64,000 nt of DNA from Pararhodobacter oceanensis (GCF_003076755.1 NZ_QDKM01000006.1:124001-188000), one strand, 5' to 3'; positions 1 to 12,582 are shown, counted from the stretch's first letter. The notes: a model not told the origin generated them from the sequence alone. Numbers and translations are program-made.

Positions 1-558
1 GCCGATATCGCCCGCGGCAAGCCGACCGCGCTGACGCTGGCCGCCGAGGGGGCGGGCGCCGCGGCGCTGCAGGCGGATCTGGCGACGCATCATCTGCGGC
101 TCTATCTGAGCGACGATCTGGTTGGTGCGCAATTGGGCGGGGCGCTGAAGAATGTGATTGCAATTGCGGCGGGGATCACCATTGGCGCGGGTCTGGGAGA
201 AAGCTCGCGCGCGGCTTTGATGACCCGCGGGTTTGCCGAGATTTCCCGTCTGGCACAGGCGCGCGGGGCCAATCCGCAGACCCTGCTCGGCCTGTCGGGG
301 TTTGGCGATCTGGTGCTGACCTGCACCTCGGATAAATCGCGCAACTTTCGCCACGGAGTCTCGATTGGCGCCGGTGCCGAGCCCGATCCGGGCCAGACCG
401 TCGAAGGCGTGATGACCGCCCATGCCATGGCTGAGGGCGCCGATCCTGACGAGATGCCGGTGATCTGCATGGTCTCGGCACTGTTGAAGGGCGAGGTGGC
501 GCTGCAGGAAGCGGTCGATCTGCTGCTGTCGCGGCCCTTGCGGTTCGAGAGGGGTTGA
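1..558 (+). CDS. gpsA: Glycerol-3-phosphate dehydrogenase [NAD(P)+], C-terminal part (5' end outside the window)
   Basis: GpsA reduces dihydroxyacetone phosphate to sn-glycerol 3-phosphate in the cytoplasm, the first step of phospholipid synthesis. The frame is open from base 1, giving 185 codons before TGA at 556-558; the N-terminal Rossmann NAD domain is missing. The visible part is the C-terminal helical domain. It contains the family signature GALKNVIAIAAG, whose Lys is the catalytic residue, followed by the substrate-binding stretch GESSRAALMTRGFAEI and LTCTSDKSRNFRHG. No gene follows closely on the same strand; the downstream gap holds repeat elements. Family identity is secure from these motifs. 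The true start cannot be seen. Confidence 0.95.
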   Translation, partial: ADIARGKPTALTLAAEGAGAAALQADLATHHLRLYLSDDLVGAQLGGALKNVIAIAAGITIGAGLGESSRAALMTRGFAEISRLAQARGANPQTLLGLSGFGDLVLTCTSDKSRNFRHGVSIGAGAEPDPGQTVEGVMTAHAMAEGADPDEMPVICMVSALLKGEVALQEAVDLLLSRPLRFERG

Positions 559-583
559 GGCGGGCAGCGGTTGAACTGTCTCG

Positions 584-601
584 CCCGTGGGCACCCACGG
601 G
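584..601. repeat. Hairpin flanking family A copy A1
   Basis: CCCGTGGG-CA-CCCACGGG is a perfect 8-bp stem with a CA loop lying against the left end of repeat copy A1. The equivalent position beside A5 (34358-34375) has the same length and loop but a different stem sequence that still pairs. Confidence 0.7.
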
Positions 602-729
602 CCGCGCCCGACCCTCCCCCCGGGAGGGCGCATTGGCGATGACGTGGATGGCTCGAACGACACCTCTTCTTTCGGACGCGCGCGTTGTGGCGAGGACAGC
701 TGCGCCCGCCCAGGGTCGGTCGCGGCCCT
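599..729 (+). repeat. Family A element, copy A1 (131 bp)
   Basis: The element opens with GGGCCGCGCCCGACCCT and closes with the near reverse complement AGGGTCGGTCGCGGCCCT. The interior carries the shared track GGGAGGGCGCATTGGCGATG and GCGCGTTGTGGCGAG. It lies in the gap between gpsA and the aminotransferase gene and encodes nothing recognisable. Confidence 0.8.
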
Positions 730-763
730 AAGTGCTTTGCGTGAGCGGAGTAAGGGAAGGGTA

Positions 764-826
764 GGGGGCTGTCTGCCCCCTTTTGCCTGCGGCAATTCAC
801 CCCCGAGGATATTTTCGGACAGATGA
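764..826 (+). repeat. Family C box with hairpins, copy C1
   Basis: Hairpin GGGGGC-TGTCT-GCCCCC (764-780) is followed by TTGCCTGCGGCAA and the box GAGGATATTTTCGGACAGATGA. It is nearly identical to C8 at 34762-34823. This copy does not abut the 3' end of a minus-strand gene, unlike most others. Confidence 0.7.
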
Positions 827-992
827 CGGGGCATGAAAGAGGGCAGGGGAGGCGGCATTTTGGCGCGCGGCGCAAAAGTCACAGAGGGTGCTTGCAACCT
901 TTGGGAATGTTTCGTTTTTCTGGACCTGCGCCGCCATGCGCGGTAACGTGAGCCGAAACGGGGCGCAATGATCCCGGAAAATGAGGCAGTCC

Positions 993-2171
993 ATGGCATT
1001 CCCTGAGCGGTTTTCGAACCTGCCAGAATACGCATTTCCGCGCCTGCGCGCGCTGTTGGATCATCACCAGCCCGGTGGTGACCCGATCGCCATGACGATT
1101 GGCGAGCCACGGCATCCGATGCCGCCCTTTGTCGGCGATATTCTGGCCGCTGAGCTGGGCGGATTCGCGCGCTATCCGGCGAATAACGGCACGCCCGCGC
1201 TCTTGGAGGCGATCTCGGGCTGGCTGCAGCGGCGCTACGGCGTGACGCTGGGTGAAGAGCGTTTAATGGCGCTCAATGGCACCCGCGAGGGGCTGTTTAA
1301 CGCCGCGATTGCGCTCTCGCCCGAGATGAAAAACGGCAAGCCGCCGCTGATCTTGATGCCCAATCCCTTCTATCAGGTCTATGCGATTGGCGCTTTGACC
1401 GCGGGTGCCGAACCGGTGTTTGTGCCCGCCACCGCCGCGACCGGGCATTTGCCGGATTTCAAATCGCTGCCCGCCGAGGTGCTGGAGCGGGTGACTGTGG
1501 CCTATATCTGCTCGCCGGCCAATCCACAGGGCGCGGTGGCTTCGCGCGACTATTGGGCCGATCTGCTGGCGTTGGCGGAACAGCATGATTTCCGCATCTT
1601 CGCCGATGAATGCTATGCCGAGATTTACCGCGCTGCGCCGCCGCCGGGCATTCTGGATGTGGCGCAGGAGGTCGGCGCCGATCCCGAGCGGGTGGTGAGC
1701 TTCCACTCGCTCTCGAAACGCTCGAACCTGCCCGGGTTGCGCTCGGGCTTTGTTGCCGGTGGGCCGCAGTCAATCAAGGCGATCCGGCAGTTGCGGGCCT
1801 ATTCCGGCGCGCCCTTGTCCGAGCCCCTGCAGGCGGTCGCCGCCGCGGTTTGGGATGACGAGGCGCATGTGCTGGAAAACCGCGCGCTCTACCAGCGTAA
1901 ATATGAAATCGCCGATGAGATCCTGGGCGGGTTGAATGCCTATGCGCCGCCCGAAGCCGGGTTCTTTTTGTGGCTGCCGATCGCTAATGGCGAAGCGGCG
2001 GCGTTGAAACTCTGGCGCGAGACCGGCGTGCGTGTGCTGCCGGGCGCCTATTTGTCGCGTGACGTGGCGGGCGAGAACCCCGGCGCGGGCTACATCCGGG
2101 TGGCTTTGGTCGCCCCGGAAGATGAAACCCGCCGGGGTCTGACCCTGTTGCGCGACTGCCTTTATGCGTGA
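993..2171 (+). CDS. PLP-dependent aminotransferase, class I/II, DapC-like
   Basis: Fold-type I aminotransferase of 392 residues, resembling the succinyldiaminopimelate transaminase (DapC) branch, which makes N-succinyl-LL-2,6-diaminopimelate for lysine and peptidoglycan synthesis. The PLP lysine is Lys242 in [15 protein letters not shown], the characteristic context of this family; the upstream [12 protein letters not shown] carries the Asn that contacts PLP. I chose ATG 993 (MAFPERF) over the in-frame ATG 981 because GAGG lies at about -11. ftsK starts 7 bp after the stop, so the two are probably cotranscribed. The exact substrate is an inference; other aminotransferases share this architecture. 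dapA lies 22 kb away. Confidence 0.85.
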   Translation: MAFPERFSNLPEYAFPRLRALLDHHQPGGDPIAMTIGEPRHPMPPFVGDILAAELGGFARYPANNGTPALLEAISGWLQRRYGVTLGEERLMALNGTREGLFNAAIALSPEMKNGKPPLILMPNPFYQVYAIGALTAGAEPVFVPATAATGHLPDFKSLPAEVLERVTVAYICSPANPQGAVASRDYWADLLALAEQHDFRIFADECYAEIYRAAPPPGILDVAQEVGADPERVVSFHSLSKRSNLPGLRSGFVAGGPQSIKAIRQLRAYSGAPLSEPLQAVAAAVWDDEAHVLENRALYQRKYEIADEILGGLNAYAPPEAGFFLWLPIANGEAAALKLWRETGVRVLPGAYLSRDVAGENPGAGYIRVALVAPEDETRRGLTLLRDCLYA

Positions 2172-2178
2172 GGACAAG

Positions 2179-5487
<3,309 letters not shown>

Positions 5488-5526
5488 TGACAGCGCGGGG
5501 GGCGCCTATAAAACGCGCCGCCCCCC

Positions 5527-5585
5527 TCATCTGTCCAAAAATATCCTGGGGGTGAATTGCCGAAGGCAAGAGGGGGCAAAGCCCC
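5527..5585 (-). repeat. Family C box, copy C2, downstream of ftsK
   Basis: Thirty-nine bases after the ftsK stop, in ftsK sense: TCATCTGTCCAAAAATATCC, then GGGGGTGAATTGCCG, a short TTGCC/GGCAA hairpin and GGGGGC-AAA-GCCCC. This orientation relative to the upstream gene recurs at six other genes. It could act in transcription termination or as a 3'-UTR structure. Confidence 0.7.
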
Positions 5586-5622
5586 TTCCTCCCTTTCTTT
5601 CCGTCACGCTCGTGGGCACCAC

Positions 5623-5753
5623 GGGCCGCGCCCGACCCTCCCCCCGGGAGGGCGCATTGGCGATGCCCTTCATCGCTCAAGCAACATCCATGCTTTCAAG
5701 TCCACCGCATTGTGGCAAGCGCAGTGCGCCCCCCCAGGCCCGGGCGTGGCCCT
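5623..5753 (+). repeat. Family A element, copy A2 (131 bp)
   Basis: Starts GGGCCGCGCCCGACCCT and ends GCCCGGGCGTGGCCCT, a decayed inverted repeat. Preceded by the hairpin CGTGGGCACCACG. It ends 11 bp before the convergent pncA stop codon. Confidence 0.8.
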
Positions 5754-5764
5754 TCGCGCTTGGC

Positions 5765-6370
5765 TCAGGCCAGCACCACCCCCGCCGCGCGCATATCTGA
5801 CAGCGCTTTATCCAGCGATCCGTCGAGATCAATCGCGCGGCAGGCCTCTTGCAGCACCGTCACTTTGAACCCCAGCCGCGCCGCGTCAATCGCCGAATAG
5901 GCGACGCAGAAATCCGTCGCGATGCCGGTGAGCACCAGATCGGTCACCCCGCGCGAGCGCAGATAGCCCTCCAATCCGGTCGGCGTGACATGGTCATTCT
6001 CGAAAAACGCCGAATAGCTATCGATCTGCGGCCGGAACCCCTTGCGGATGATCATATCGGCGGGATCGGTCTCGAGCGCGGGATGAAACGCCGCGCCGTC
6101 GCTGCCCTGCACACAGTGGCGCGGCCAAAGCACCTGCGGACCATAGGGCATTTCAGTCAGCGAAAACGGCTCGCCGACCGAATGGTTGTCGGCAAAGGAG
6201 CTGTGATCCGCCGGGTGCCAGTCCTGGGTGAACACACGCACCGCGTAATCGCCGAGCATTGCGTTGATCAAGGGCACCACGGCATCGCCATCCGCCACCG
6301 CCAGCGCGCCACCGGGGCAGAAGTCGTGTTGAACGTCGATGACCAAGAGCGCGGTTGTGTCGGGGTGCAT
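5765..6370 (-). CDS. pncA: Nicotinamidase / isochorismatase-fold hydrolase
   Basis: Deamidates nicotinamide to nicotinate for NAD salvage (Preiss-Handler pathway). The 201-residue length is typical of PncA. The triad is in place: Asp12 in LLVIDVQHDF, Lys110 in IIRKGF and the nucleophile Cys155 in ATDFCVAYSA. The metal-binding DxHxxxH is D50-W-H52-P-A-D-H56. GIATDFCVAYSAIDA is diagnostic for nicotinamidases rather than generic isochorismatases. Start ATG 6370 has GGAGG upstream. It is transcribed alone, with repeat A2 just beyond its stop and a divergent lysR gene upstream. Confidence 0.95.
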   Translation of the reverse strand: MHPDTTALLVIDVQHDFCPGGALAVADGDAVVPLINAMLGDYAVRVFTQDWHPADHSSFADNHSVGEPFSLTEMPYGPQVLWPRHCVQGSDGAAFHPALETDPADMIIRKGFRPQIDSYSAFFENDHVTPTGLEGYLRSRGVTDLVLTGIATDFCVAYSAIDAARLGFKVTVLQEACRAIDLDGSLDKALSDMRAAGVVLA

Positions 6371-6661
6371 GGGAAACCTCCAGCCAATTGCCTGCCTTGG
6401 TATCGCGCGCCCTCGGGGGCTGCGTCAAGGCGGCAGGGGTAGGGCGGGCGTAGGGGCAGGGCGGGCAGCGGCTTTCCTCGTGGTTTCCCACATGGCTTCC
6501 CTCTCGGCGCCCCCGCAGCAGGTCTTGCGGTTCATCGCGCAATCTTTGAGACTGCGGGTTGTGAAACTGCGCGCGGCTCGCATCGCCCGCACCCCCACCC
6601 GCGCCGCTATCGCCCAAGGATACCCGCCAGAGATGACCCGCAGATATGACGACCGCCCGCT
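6371..6661. other. Intergenic region between divergent pncA and the lysR gene
   Basis: About 290 bases of GC-rich DNA between two divergent starts. It should contain both promoters. I see no convincing -35/-10 pair, palindrome or conserved small gene. Confidence 0.4.
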
Positions 6662-7528
6662 ATGACGATTGAATCCTGGGATGAAATCCGCACCGCGGCG
6701 CAGGTGGCGCGGGCGGGAACCGTCAGTGGCGCGGCGCAGCTTCTGGGCGTGCATCATGCGACGGTGATCCGCCATATCGACGCGCTCGAAGAGCGTCTCG
6801 GGGTCAAACTCTTTCAACGCCACGCCCGCGGCTATACGCCGACCGAGGCGGGTGAGGCCTTGGCGCAGGTCGGGCGTGTCACCGAGGATCAATTCGCCCA
6901 GTTGGGCGCGCGGCTTGCGGGGGGTGGCGACAGTATCAGCGGCGAATTGGTGATCAGCACCTTGCCCGGGGTGGTGCCCTATCTGCGGCAGGCCTTCGCG
7001 ATATTGGCCGCGCGCTATCCCGATCTGTCGTTGCGGGTGCAGACTGAACGCCGCCTTGCGCGGCTGGAATACGGCGAGGCGCATGTGGCGATCCGCGCTG
7101 GCACCCGTCCGGTCGAGCCTGACAATGTGGTGCAAGAGGTGCTCTCGGGCGCGGTCTCGCTCTGCGCCAGTCCGGCCTATCTTGAGCAATACGGCACCCC
7201 GCAGACCGACGCGGATCTGGCCGGACACCGGTTTGTCGCCGAAGATCCGGATTCGCGCGCGCCCTCTGAGCAATGGCTGGCGCAATTGCAGCCCGCGCCA
7301 CGGATCGCGATGCGCTCGAATGATGCGGCGGTGCGCGACGCGGCGATTGCGGATGGGCTGGGGCTGGGCTTCTGCATCGGGCGCGGCGATCCCGCATTGG
7401 GGCTGGTCGAGGTGATGCCGCCGCGGCCCGATTGGGCGTTTACCGTCTGGATGGTCACCCATGTCGATCTGCACCGCACCGCGAAAGTGCAGGCGGCGGT
7501 CTCGGTGATCAAGGATGTCTTGCGCTGA
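6662..7528 (+). CDS. LysR-family transcriptional regulator
   Basis: A 288-residue LysR-type regulator. An N-terminal winged helix-turn-helix (about residues 8-65) contains AGTVSGAAQLLGVHHATVIR and the usual DALEERLGVKLFQRHARG. The effector-binding domain follows (about 90-285). The family binds a small-molecule inducer and regulates adjacent genes. The stop overlaps the next start (TGATG), so it is cotranscribed with the downstream EamA transporter and may regulate export of that transporter's substrate. The effector is unknown. The start has a weak ribosome-binding site; no longer in-frame start was found. Confidence 0.9.
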   Translation: MTIESWDEIRTAAQVARAGTVSGAAQLLGVHHATVIRHIDALEERLGVKLFQRHARGYTPTEAGEALAQVGRVTEDQFAQLGARLAGGGDSISGELVISTLPGVVPYLRQAFAILAARYPDLSLRVQTERRLARLEYGEAHVAIRAGTRPVEPDNVVQEVLSGAVSLCASPAYLEQYGTPQTDADLAGHRFVAEDPDSRAPSEQWLAQLQPAPRIAMRSNDAAVRDAAIADGLGLGFCIGRGDPALGLVEVMPPRPDWAFTVWMVTHVDLHRTAKVQAAVSVIKDVLR

Positions 7529-8496
7529 TGAGCGCGCCGGAGTTGCAGACCGCAGCCGATCCTGCGCCCGCACACGATCCCGCACTCTCCCTGCGGCGTG
7601 AGGCGTTGCGTGGGCATGCGGCGATGCTGGCGTTTTCGGCGGCGGTCTCGGGCTCGTTCAGCCTTGGCGCGATGGTCGCCAATGACATCACCCCGGCGGC
7701 GCTGACCACGGCGCGGTTTCTGCTTTCGGCGATCATTCTGGCGCTTCTGGTTGCCTTGGTGCCGGGCAGCGGACGCTTGGGCCGGCGCGGCTTTACCCCT
7801 GCGGATTTCGGCGCGCCGTGGCGCTACGCGGTGCTCGGGATGCTCTATGCGGGGTATTTCGTGCTGATGTTCGAAGGGCTGAAAACCGCCAATCCGGTGG
7901 CCGCGGGCGCGGTGTTCACCCTGACGCCCTTGATCGCGGCGGGGTTCGGCTGGCTGCTGCTGCGGCAGGGGCTGACGCGCAGCATGGCGGCGGCACTCAC
8001 CGTCGGCGCCTTGGGCGCGGTCTGGGTGATCTTTCGCGGGGATCTACAGGCGCTCTTGGGGTTCGAGCTGGGCCTCGGGCTGGGGATCTATTTCCTCGGC
8101 GTGGTCCTGCACGCGCTCTATGCGCCGCTGCTCAAGGGGTTCAATCGAGGTGAAAGCGCGATGGTGACAATCGCGCTGGTGTCACTGGCGGGGATTTTCG
8201 TTGCCGGTGCCTATGGCTGGCGCGATCTGCTGGCGACGGATTGGCGCGCGCTGCCGCCTTTGGTCTATGTCACGCTGGCCTATCTGGTGCTCTTGGCAAC
8301 GGTGTTCTCTGCCTCGGCGATGCAATATGCGGCACAGCGCCTGCCCGCGTCGAAAGTCATGGCCTATACCTATCTGACGCCGGTCTGGATCATCATCTGG
8401 GAGCTGTCGCTGGGCAATGCGGTGCCGGGGGTGATCGTGCTGCCGGGCATCCTGTTGATCGTCGGCGCATTGCTCATTCTGCTACGAGAAGATTGA
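7528..8496 (+). CDS. DMT-superfamily transporter, EamA type
   Basis: An inner-membrane protein of 322 residues with about ten hydrophobic segments arranged as two EamA repeats of five helices. Family members export amino acids or other metabolites; the substrate here cannot be inferred. Typical features are GAMVANDITPAALTTARFLLSA in helices 1-2 and ALTVGALGAVWVIFRG at the end of the first repeat. The start is ATG 7528, overlapping the lysR stop by one base, which indicates translational coupling. The protein has an approximately 35-residue hydrophilic N-terminal extension before the first helix. Confidence 0.9.
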   Translation: MSAPELQTAADPAPAHDPALSLRREALRGHAAMLAFSAAVSGSFSLGAMVANDITPAALTTARFLLSAIILALLVALVPGSGRLGRRGFTPADFGAPWRYAVLGMLYAGYFVLMFEGLKTANPVAAGAVFTLTPLIAAGFGWLLLRQGLTRSMAAALTVGALGAVWVIFRGDLQALLGFELGLGLGIYFLGVVLHALYAPLLKGFNRGESAMVTIALVSLAGIFVAGAYGWRDLLATDWRALPPLVYVTLAYLVLLATVFSASAMQYAAQRLPASKVMAYTYLTPVWIIIWELSLGNAVPGVIVLPGILLIVGALLILLRED

Positions 8497-8689
8497 GGAC
8501 AGCCGCCAACACGCCATAGGAGAGCGCCCCCATATCGCGCCCCGTATAGGGTGCAATGCGGGGCTAATCCGGTGGATTCGAGCTAAATTTCTTGCGTCAA
8601 CCTGTCAATGCGCGCAGCATTATGTCTCACTTTAACGCTTTGGGGGCTGCAATCCTTCGACTGTGGTGCCAGGCGAAAGGGAGATTATC

Positions 8690-10735
8690 ATGCCCAAATT
8701 TTCAGGACCCGATCCCAATATCCGTTACATCAGACACATTCTTTTTGGACTTTTTGCACTGATTTCAAGCGCTTTCGCGACCACCGCCTCGGCCTGTCCC
8801 GATTGGACAATGACCGGCCAGCAGCTCAGCTATACCTCGGATCATCTGTGGACGCCGCGCAGCCATTCGGTCACCGCGGGCGGATCGAATCAGTTGAGCG
8901 GTTGCAGCCAGCCCGGCACCGGCTGGGTTGCCACCAGCCCTGATTTCGATCTGAACTATAACGCAGGCAACGCAGGTCGTGATCTGGAAATCCGCGTCGA
9001 TGCAACCTGTGATTCGGTGCTTTTGGTCAATGATTCCAGCGGGCGCTGGCATTTTGACGACGATAGCGGCAATGGCACCGGCTCGCGCATCCGCATCGCC
9101 AATGCCGGTGGCGGCACCTATGATATCTGGGTCGGCACCTATGGCTCTTCGCTCTGTTCGGCGACGATGACACTCGAGACTTTCGGCGGTGCCGGCACGC
9201 CGGGTGGCACGGCACCTCCGCCGCCGCCTCCACCCCCGCCGCCGCCTCCGCCTAGCATTGCCACCTGTCCCAATCCCGGGATGAACGGGCAGATGCTGAC
9301 CTATGCCGGTCAGGACCTCTGGACCCCGCAACGCCATTCTGTCACCGCCGGTGGCAATGTCGATCTGTCGCGCTGCGGCTCGGTGCCCGGTGTCGGCCAT
9401 ATCATCCAGGGCGCTGATTTCACGCTGAACCTGCATAGCAACCCACAGGGTTACGATCTCGAGTTCCGCACCGATGGTGCCTGCGATACGGTGTTGTTGA
9501 TCAATGACGCCAATGGCCAGTGGCATTTCAATGACGATGACGGCGGTCTGTCCTCGCGGTTGCGTCTGCCACAGGCGCGGGCGGGTGAATATGACATCTG
9601 GGTCGGCACCTATAGTCAGACCACCTGTGCCACCAATCTGATCCTCGAGACCTTCGGTGGCGCGGTCACACCCCCGCCGCCGCCACCACCACCCCCGCCA
9701 CCGCCGCCGCCCACTCAGGCTGCCTGTCCGAACCCCGGATTGAACGGCCAGATGTTGACCTATAGCGGTCAGGATCTCTGGACCCCGCAGCGGCAAAGCA
9801 TCCTTGCCGGTGGCAATATTGATCTGTCGCGCTGTGGCGCGGTTCCGGGCACCGGCCATATCATCGAGGCGCCGGACTTCACTCTCAACCTTAGCGGCAA
9901 CCCGCAGAACTATGATCTCGAGTTCCGCATGGAGGGCGCTTGTGATCCGGTCTTGCTGATCAATGATCCGAGCGGTCAATGGCACTTTAACGATGATGAC
10001 GGCGGGCTGAATTCCCGTCTGCGTCTGCCAACCGCGCGGGCGGGTCAGTATGACATCTGGGTCGGCACCTATGCCGCGCAGACCTGTCAGGCGACGCTGG
10101 TGCTGGAGACCTTCGGCGGCACGCCACAACCCCCGACGACCTCGGTGCTGCCCGATCCCGGCAATCTGACCGGCTTTCGCAATCGCGTCGGGCAGACCCT
10201 GCTGTTTCAGGTCACCGGCGCGTCGGGAGGCTCGGTCTGGGGCACCAATATCTACACGGATGATTCCACCCTGAGCCGTGCGGCGGTGCATGCCGGTCTG
10301 GTGCAGGTCGGACAGTCGAGCGTGGTGCAGGTGACGATCTTGCCGGGCCAACAATCCTATGCCGGTTCGACCAGCAATGGAGTGACCACCAGCAACTATG
10401 GCCAATGGACCGGCAGCTATAGCTTCGTGCCGATCGCACCGCCTACGCCGACGGCAGCGGGTTCGTGGCGGGCCAATTTCAACGGCTGGGCGGCGACGCT
10501 CGAGCTGGACTGGAACGGCTCGACATGGAGCGGTGCGCTGACCTTCGACGGGACCAGCACCCGCGAGGCGCTGAGCGATGTGAGGGTTGATCCGGCCTCG
10601 GGCGCGATCAGCTTCACGCGCTCGGTTCCGGGGGCGCAAATGGCGATGCAGGGCTTCGTCAACGGCAATGCGATCAACGGGCAATACGGGTTGGTGAACA
10701 CCCCGCTCTCGCTCTCGTGGTCCGCCTCACGCTAG
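8690..10735 (+). CDS. Secreted three-repeat protein with polyproline linkers and an LCCL domain
   Basis: A 681-residue exported protein. The signal peptide ends near ATTASA-C (cleavage about residue 35). Three homologous units of about 130 residues follow, beginning near 36, 193 and 345. Each opens with Cys-Pro, has QxLTYxGQDLWTPQ and YDLEFR..C..VLLINDxxGQWHFNDDDGG, and ends YDIWVGTY..LETFGG. Units are joined by pure proline runs of 12-14 residues. An LCCL-type domain (about 489-583; NIYTDDSTLSRAAVHAG, NGVTTSNYGQW) and a C-terminal beta-rich domain (about 590-681) complete it. Start ATG 8690 follows AAAGGGAG. No enzyme motif is visible. A role in the envelope or in binding extracellular ligands is inferred. 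Confidence 0.8.
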   Translation: MPKFSGPDPNIRYIRHILFGLFALISSAFATTASACPDWTMTGQQLSYTSDHLWTPRSHSVTAGGSNQLSGCSQPGTGWVATSPDFDLNYNAGNAGRDLEIRVDATCDSVLLVNDSSGRWHFDDDSGNGTGSRIRIANAGGGTYDIWVGTYGSSLCSATMTLETFGGAGTPGGTAPPPPPPPPPPPPPSIATCPNPGMNGQMLTYAGQDLWTPQRHSVTAGGNVDLSRCGSVPGVGHIIQGADFTLNLHSNPQGYDLEFRTDGACDTVLLINDANGQWHFNDDDGGLSSRLRLPQARAGEYDIWVGTYSQTTCATNLILETFGGAVTPPPPPPPPPPPPPPTQAACPNPGLNGQMLTYSGQDLWTPQRQSILAGGNIDLSRCGAVPGTGHIIEAPDFTLNLSGNPQNYDLEFRMEGACDPVLLINDPSGQWHFNDDDGGLNSRLRLPTARAGQYDIWVGTYAAQTCQATLVLETFGGTPQPPTTSVLPDPGNLTGFRNRVGQTLLFQVTGASGGSVWGTNIYTDDSTLSRAAVHAGLVQVGQSSVVQVTILPGQQSYAGSTSNGVTTSNYGQWTGSYSFVPIAPPTPTAAGSWRANFNGWAATLELDWNGSTWSGALTFDGTSTREALSDVRVDPASGAISFTRSVPGAQMAMQGFVNGNAINGQYGLVNTPLSLSWSASR

Positions 10736-10751
10736 GGCTGCGCTAACAGCT

Positions 10752-10786
10752 AACGGGGGCCGGAGTGGCATGCTCCGGCCCCCGTT
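10752..10786 (+). terminator. Rho-independent-like terminator after the LCCL protein gene
   Basis: A 14-bp perfect stem, AACGGGGGCCGGAG (10752-10765) pairing with CTCCGGCCCCCGTT (10773-10786), with loop TGGCATG. It starts 17 bases after the stop. The U tract is short, so termination efficiency is uncertain. Confidence 0.75.
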
Positions 10787-10810
10787 CATTTCGCTATTCG
10801 CAAGACACAA

Positions 10811-10941
10811 AGGGTCGCGCCCGACCCTGGGCGGGCGCACTCCCCCTCTGATCCACGCGCGCGCTCAAAAGCATCCATGTCATGCGAGTGGCGAATGACC
10901 TCGCCAATGCGCCCTCCCGTGGGGAGGGTCGGGCGCGGCCC
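10811..10941 (-). repeat. Family A element, copy A3 (131 bp, reverse orientation)
   Basis: Bounded by AGGGTCGCGCCCGACCCT and AGGGTCGGGCGCGGCCC. The interior shows the shared CGCCAATGCGCCCTCCC track in reverse. Confidence 0.8.
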
Positions 10942-11158
10942 GGGCTGGGGCCCGTGCCAACCGGGTGGACTGTAACGCAACTTGAAGAGTCCGCCGCCGA
11001 TCATTCCCCCCGCAAATCCGCCGCCCCTCTGATGACAGGTTTTGCCTGCGCCGCGACCCCATGCTATGCGCCGCCAGAGACTTGCACCGCAGGCCTCTGG
11101 CGGGCAACGTCATGTGTGACGGCCCGCGCATCGGGGCGCAGATAATTCGGAGAACACT
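10942..11158. other. 5' region of the Cds1-like gene
   Basis: A 217-base leader between repeat A3 and the next start. It presumably contains the promoter of the PLP enzyme gene. No clear promoter, riboswitch or small gene recognised. The ribosome-binding site GGAGA is at 11150. Confidence 0.35.
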
Positions 11159-12199
11159 ATGAACCGCTGGGTGGCCGAGGCCATTGCCAAGATCAATGCC
11201 GATGCGCATCGATCCGCCGACACGCATCTTTTCAAACTCGAAGTGCCGGGGCTGGAAAAGGTGGAAATCTACCTCAAGGATGAGAGCACCCACCCCACCG
11301 GCAGCCTCAAACACCGGCTGGCGCGGTCGCTGTTTCTCTATGCGCTGTGCAACGGCAAGATCAAACAGGGCACCACGATCATCGAGGCCTCCTCCGGCAG
11401 CACTGCGGTTTCCGAGGCGTATTTCGCGCGGATGATCGGCGCGCCTTTCGTTGCGGTGGTCCCCAAGAGCACCGCGCGCAGCAAGATCAAGCTGATCGAG
11501 TTCTACGGCGGGCGGGCGCATTTCGTCGATTCCGCGCCGCAGATGCACGACGCCTCGGTGGAACTGGCCAAGGAGCTGGGCGGCTATTTCATGGACCAGT
11601 TCACCTATGCCGAACGCGCCACCGACTGGCGCGGCAACAACAATATCGCCGAAAGCATCTTTATGCAGATGGAGCGCGAGCCCCATGCCGTGCCCTCGAT
11701 GCTGGTGATGAGCGCGGGCACCGGCGGCACCTCGGCGACTTTGGGCCGCTATATCCGGTATAAAGGGTTCGACACCAAACTAACTGTGGTGGACCCCGAG
11801 AATTCGGTGTTCTTTGATAGCTACCATAGCGGCGACCGCAGCCTGACTTCGCCGCACTCCAGTTGCATCGAGGGGATCGGGCGGCCCAAGGTCGAGCATT
11901 CCTTCCAGCCCGAGGTCATCGACCGGATGATCCGCGTCCCTGACGCCGCCAGTATCGCGACCATGCTCTGGCTGGAAAAGCTGATCGGCCGCCGCGCCGG
12001 TGCTTCCACCGGCACCAACCTCTGGGGCGCTCTGAAAATCGCCCGCGAGATGATGGAGGCGGGGCAGGAAGGCTCCATCGTGACGCTTTTGTGCGACAGT
12101 GGCGAACGCTATCTCGACACTTATTACGATGCGGATTGGGTGGCGAAAAACTTCGAAGACCTGACGCCTTACAATGATGTATTGAGCAGGTGGGAGTAG
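11159..12199 (+). CDS. PLP-dependent cysteine synthase-family enzyme, Cds1 (cysteine desulfhydrase)-like
   Basis: A 346-residue fold-type II PLP enzyme. Lys51 in [17 protein letters not shown] is the Schiff-base lysine; [11 protein letters not shown] binds the substrate carboxylate and [10 protein letters not shown] the PLP phosphate. The [20 protein letters not shown] context and the long C-terminus match the Cds1 subgroup rather than CysK/CysM; a mycobacterial member degrades L-cysteine to H2S, pyruvate and ammonia. Cysteine desulfhydration or a related beta-elimination is therefore inferred. Start ATG 11159 has GGAGA upstream. It appears monocistronic, with repeat B1 after the stop. Confidence 0.8.
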   Translation: MNRWVAEAIAKINADAHRSADTHLFKLEVPGLEKVEIYLKDESTHPTGSLKHRLARSLFLYALCNGKIKQGTTIIEASSGSTAVSEAYFARMIGAPFVAVVPKSTARSKIKLIEFYGGRAHFVDSAPQMHDASVELAKELGGYFMDQFTYAERATDWRGNNNIAESIFMQMEREPHAVPSMLVMSAGTGGTSATLGRYIRYKGFDTKLTVVDPENSVFFDSYHSGDRSLTSPHSSCIEGIGRPKVEHSFQPEVIDRMIRVPDAASIATMLWLEKLIGRRAGASTGTNLWGALKIAREMMEAGQEGSIVTLLCDSGERYLDTYYDADWVAKNFEDLTPYNDVLSRWE

Positions 12200-12265
12200 G
12201 GGCGGCGCCGAGAGCCTTCGGACAGAATATCTGCCGTCGGCTCGCTTCCAATAGTTGTGACCAAA

Positions 12266-12426
12266 GAGCGCATCGCCAGACCGCAGGATGGCGAGCCTTA
12301 CGGCTGAACGACGCGCTTTATGGTGCGTTCTACATCCATCATCTGAACGACGCACCCAGCCCCACCAAATCGCCAGCCCGGGGGGGCGGTCTGGCGATGC
12401 GCGGCGGCTTCGCCTTGATTCCGCGC
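12266..12426 (+). repeat. Family B element, copy B1 (about 160 bp)
   Basis: Left end GCATCGCCAGACCGC and right end GCGGTCTGGCGATGC are exact inverted repeats. The core has GAACGACGCGCTTTATGGTG followed by CGTTCTACATCCATCATC. The right end extends to GCCTTGATTCCGCGC. Confidence 0.75.
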
Positions 12427-12494
12427 AGGGGCAGTAGACCATCAGTGGGCACTTCATTTCGTAGAACCTTACGGCATCTGAGCAAGCACAACAG

Positions 12495-12556
12495 GGCGCC
12501 ACGCCAGACCAATTGCGCAGGGCTCAATGCGCGGCGGCTAACGCCTTGAGTCCGCG
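12495..12556 (+). repeat. Family B fragment (copy B1b)
   Basis: A degraded remnant: CGCCACGCCAGACC, then after a deletion AATGCGCGGCGGCTAACGCC and TTGAGTCCGCGC, the right end of family B. With B1 it accounts for most of the gap between the PLP enzyme gene and dnaE2. Confidence 0.6.
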
Positions 12557-12582
12557 CATTGGGCGTTGCTCCCCGCACCGCC

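Noticed and set aside
9210-9720. Short CCGCCG/CCACC tandem repeats resembling a repeat array
   Set aside because: They encode the polyproline linkers of the secreted protein; there are no spacers of CRISPR type and no cas genes.
8765-10684. A 639-codon open frame on the minus strand
   Set aside because: It is antisense to the secreted repeat protein, with Arg/Gly-rich composition and no recognisable domain; the plus-strand frame has a signal peptide and clear domains.
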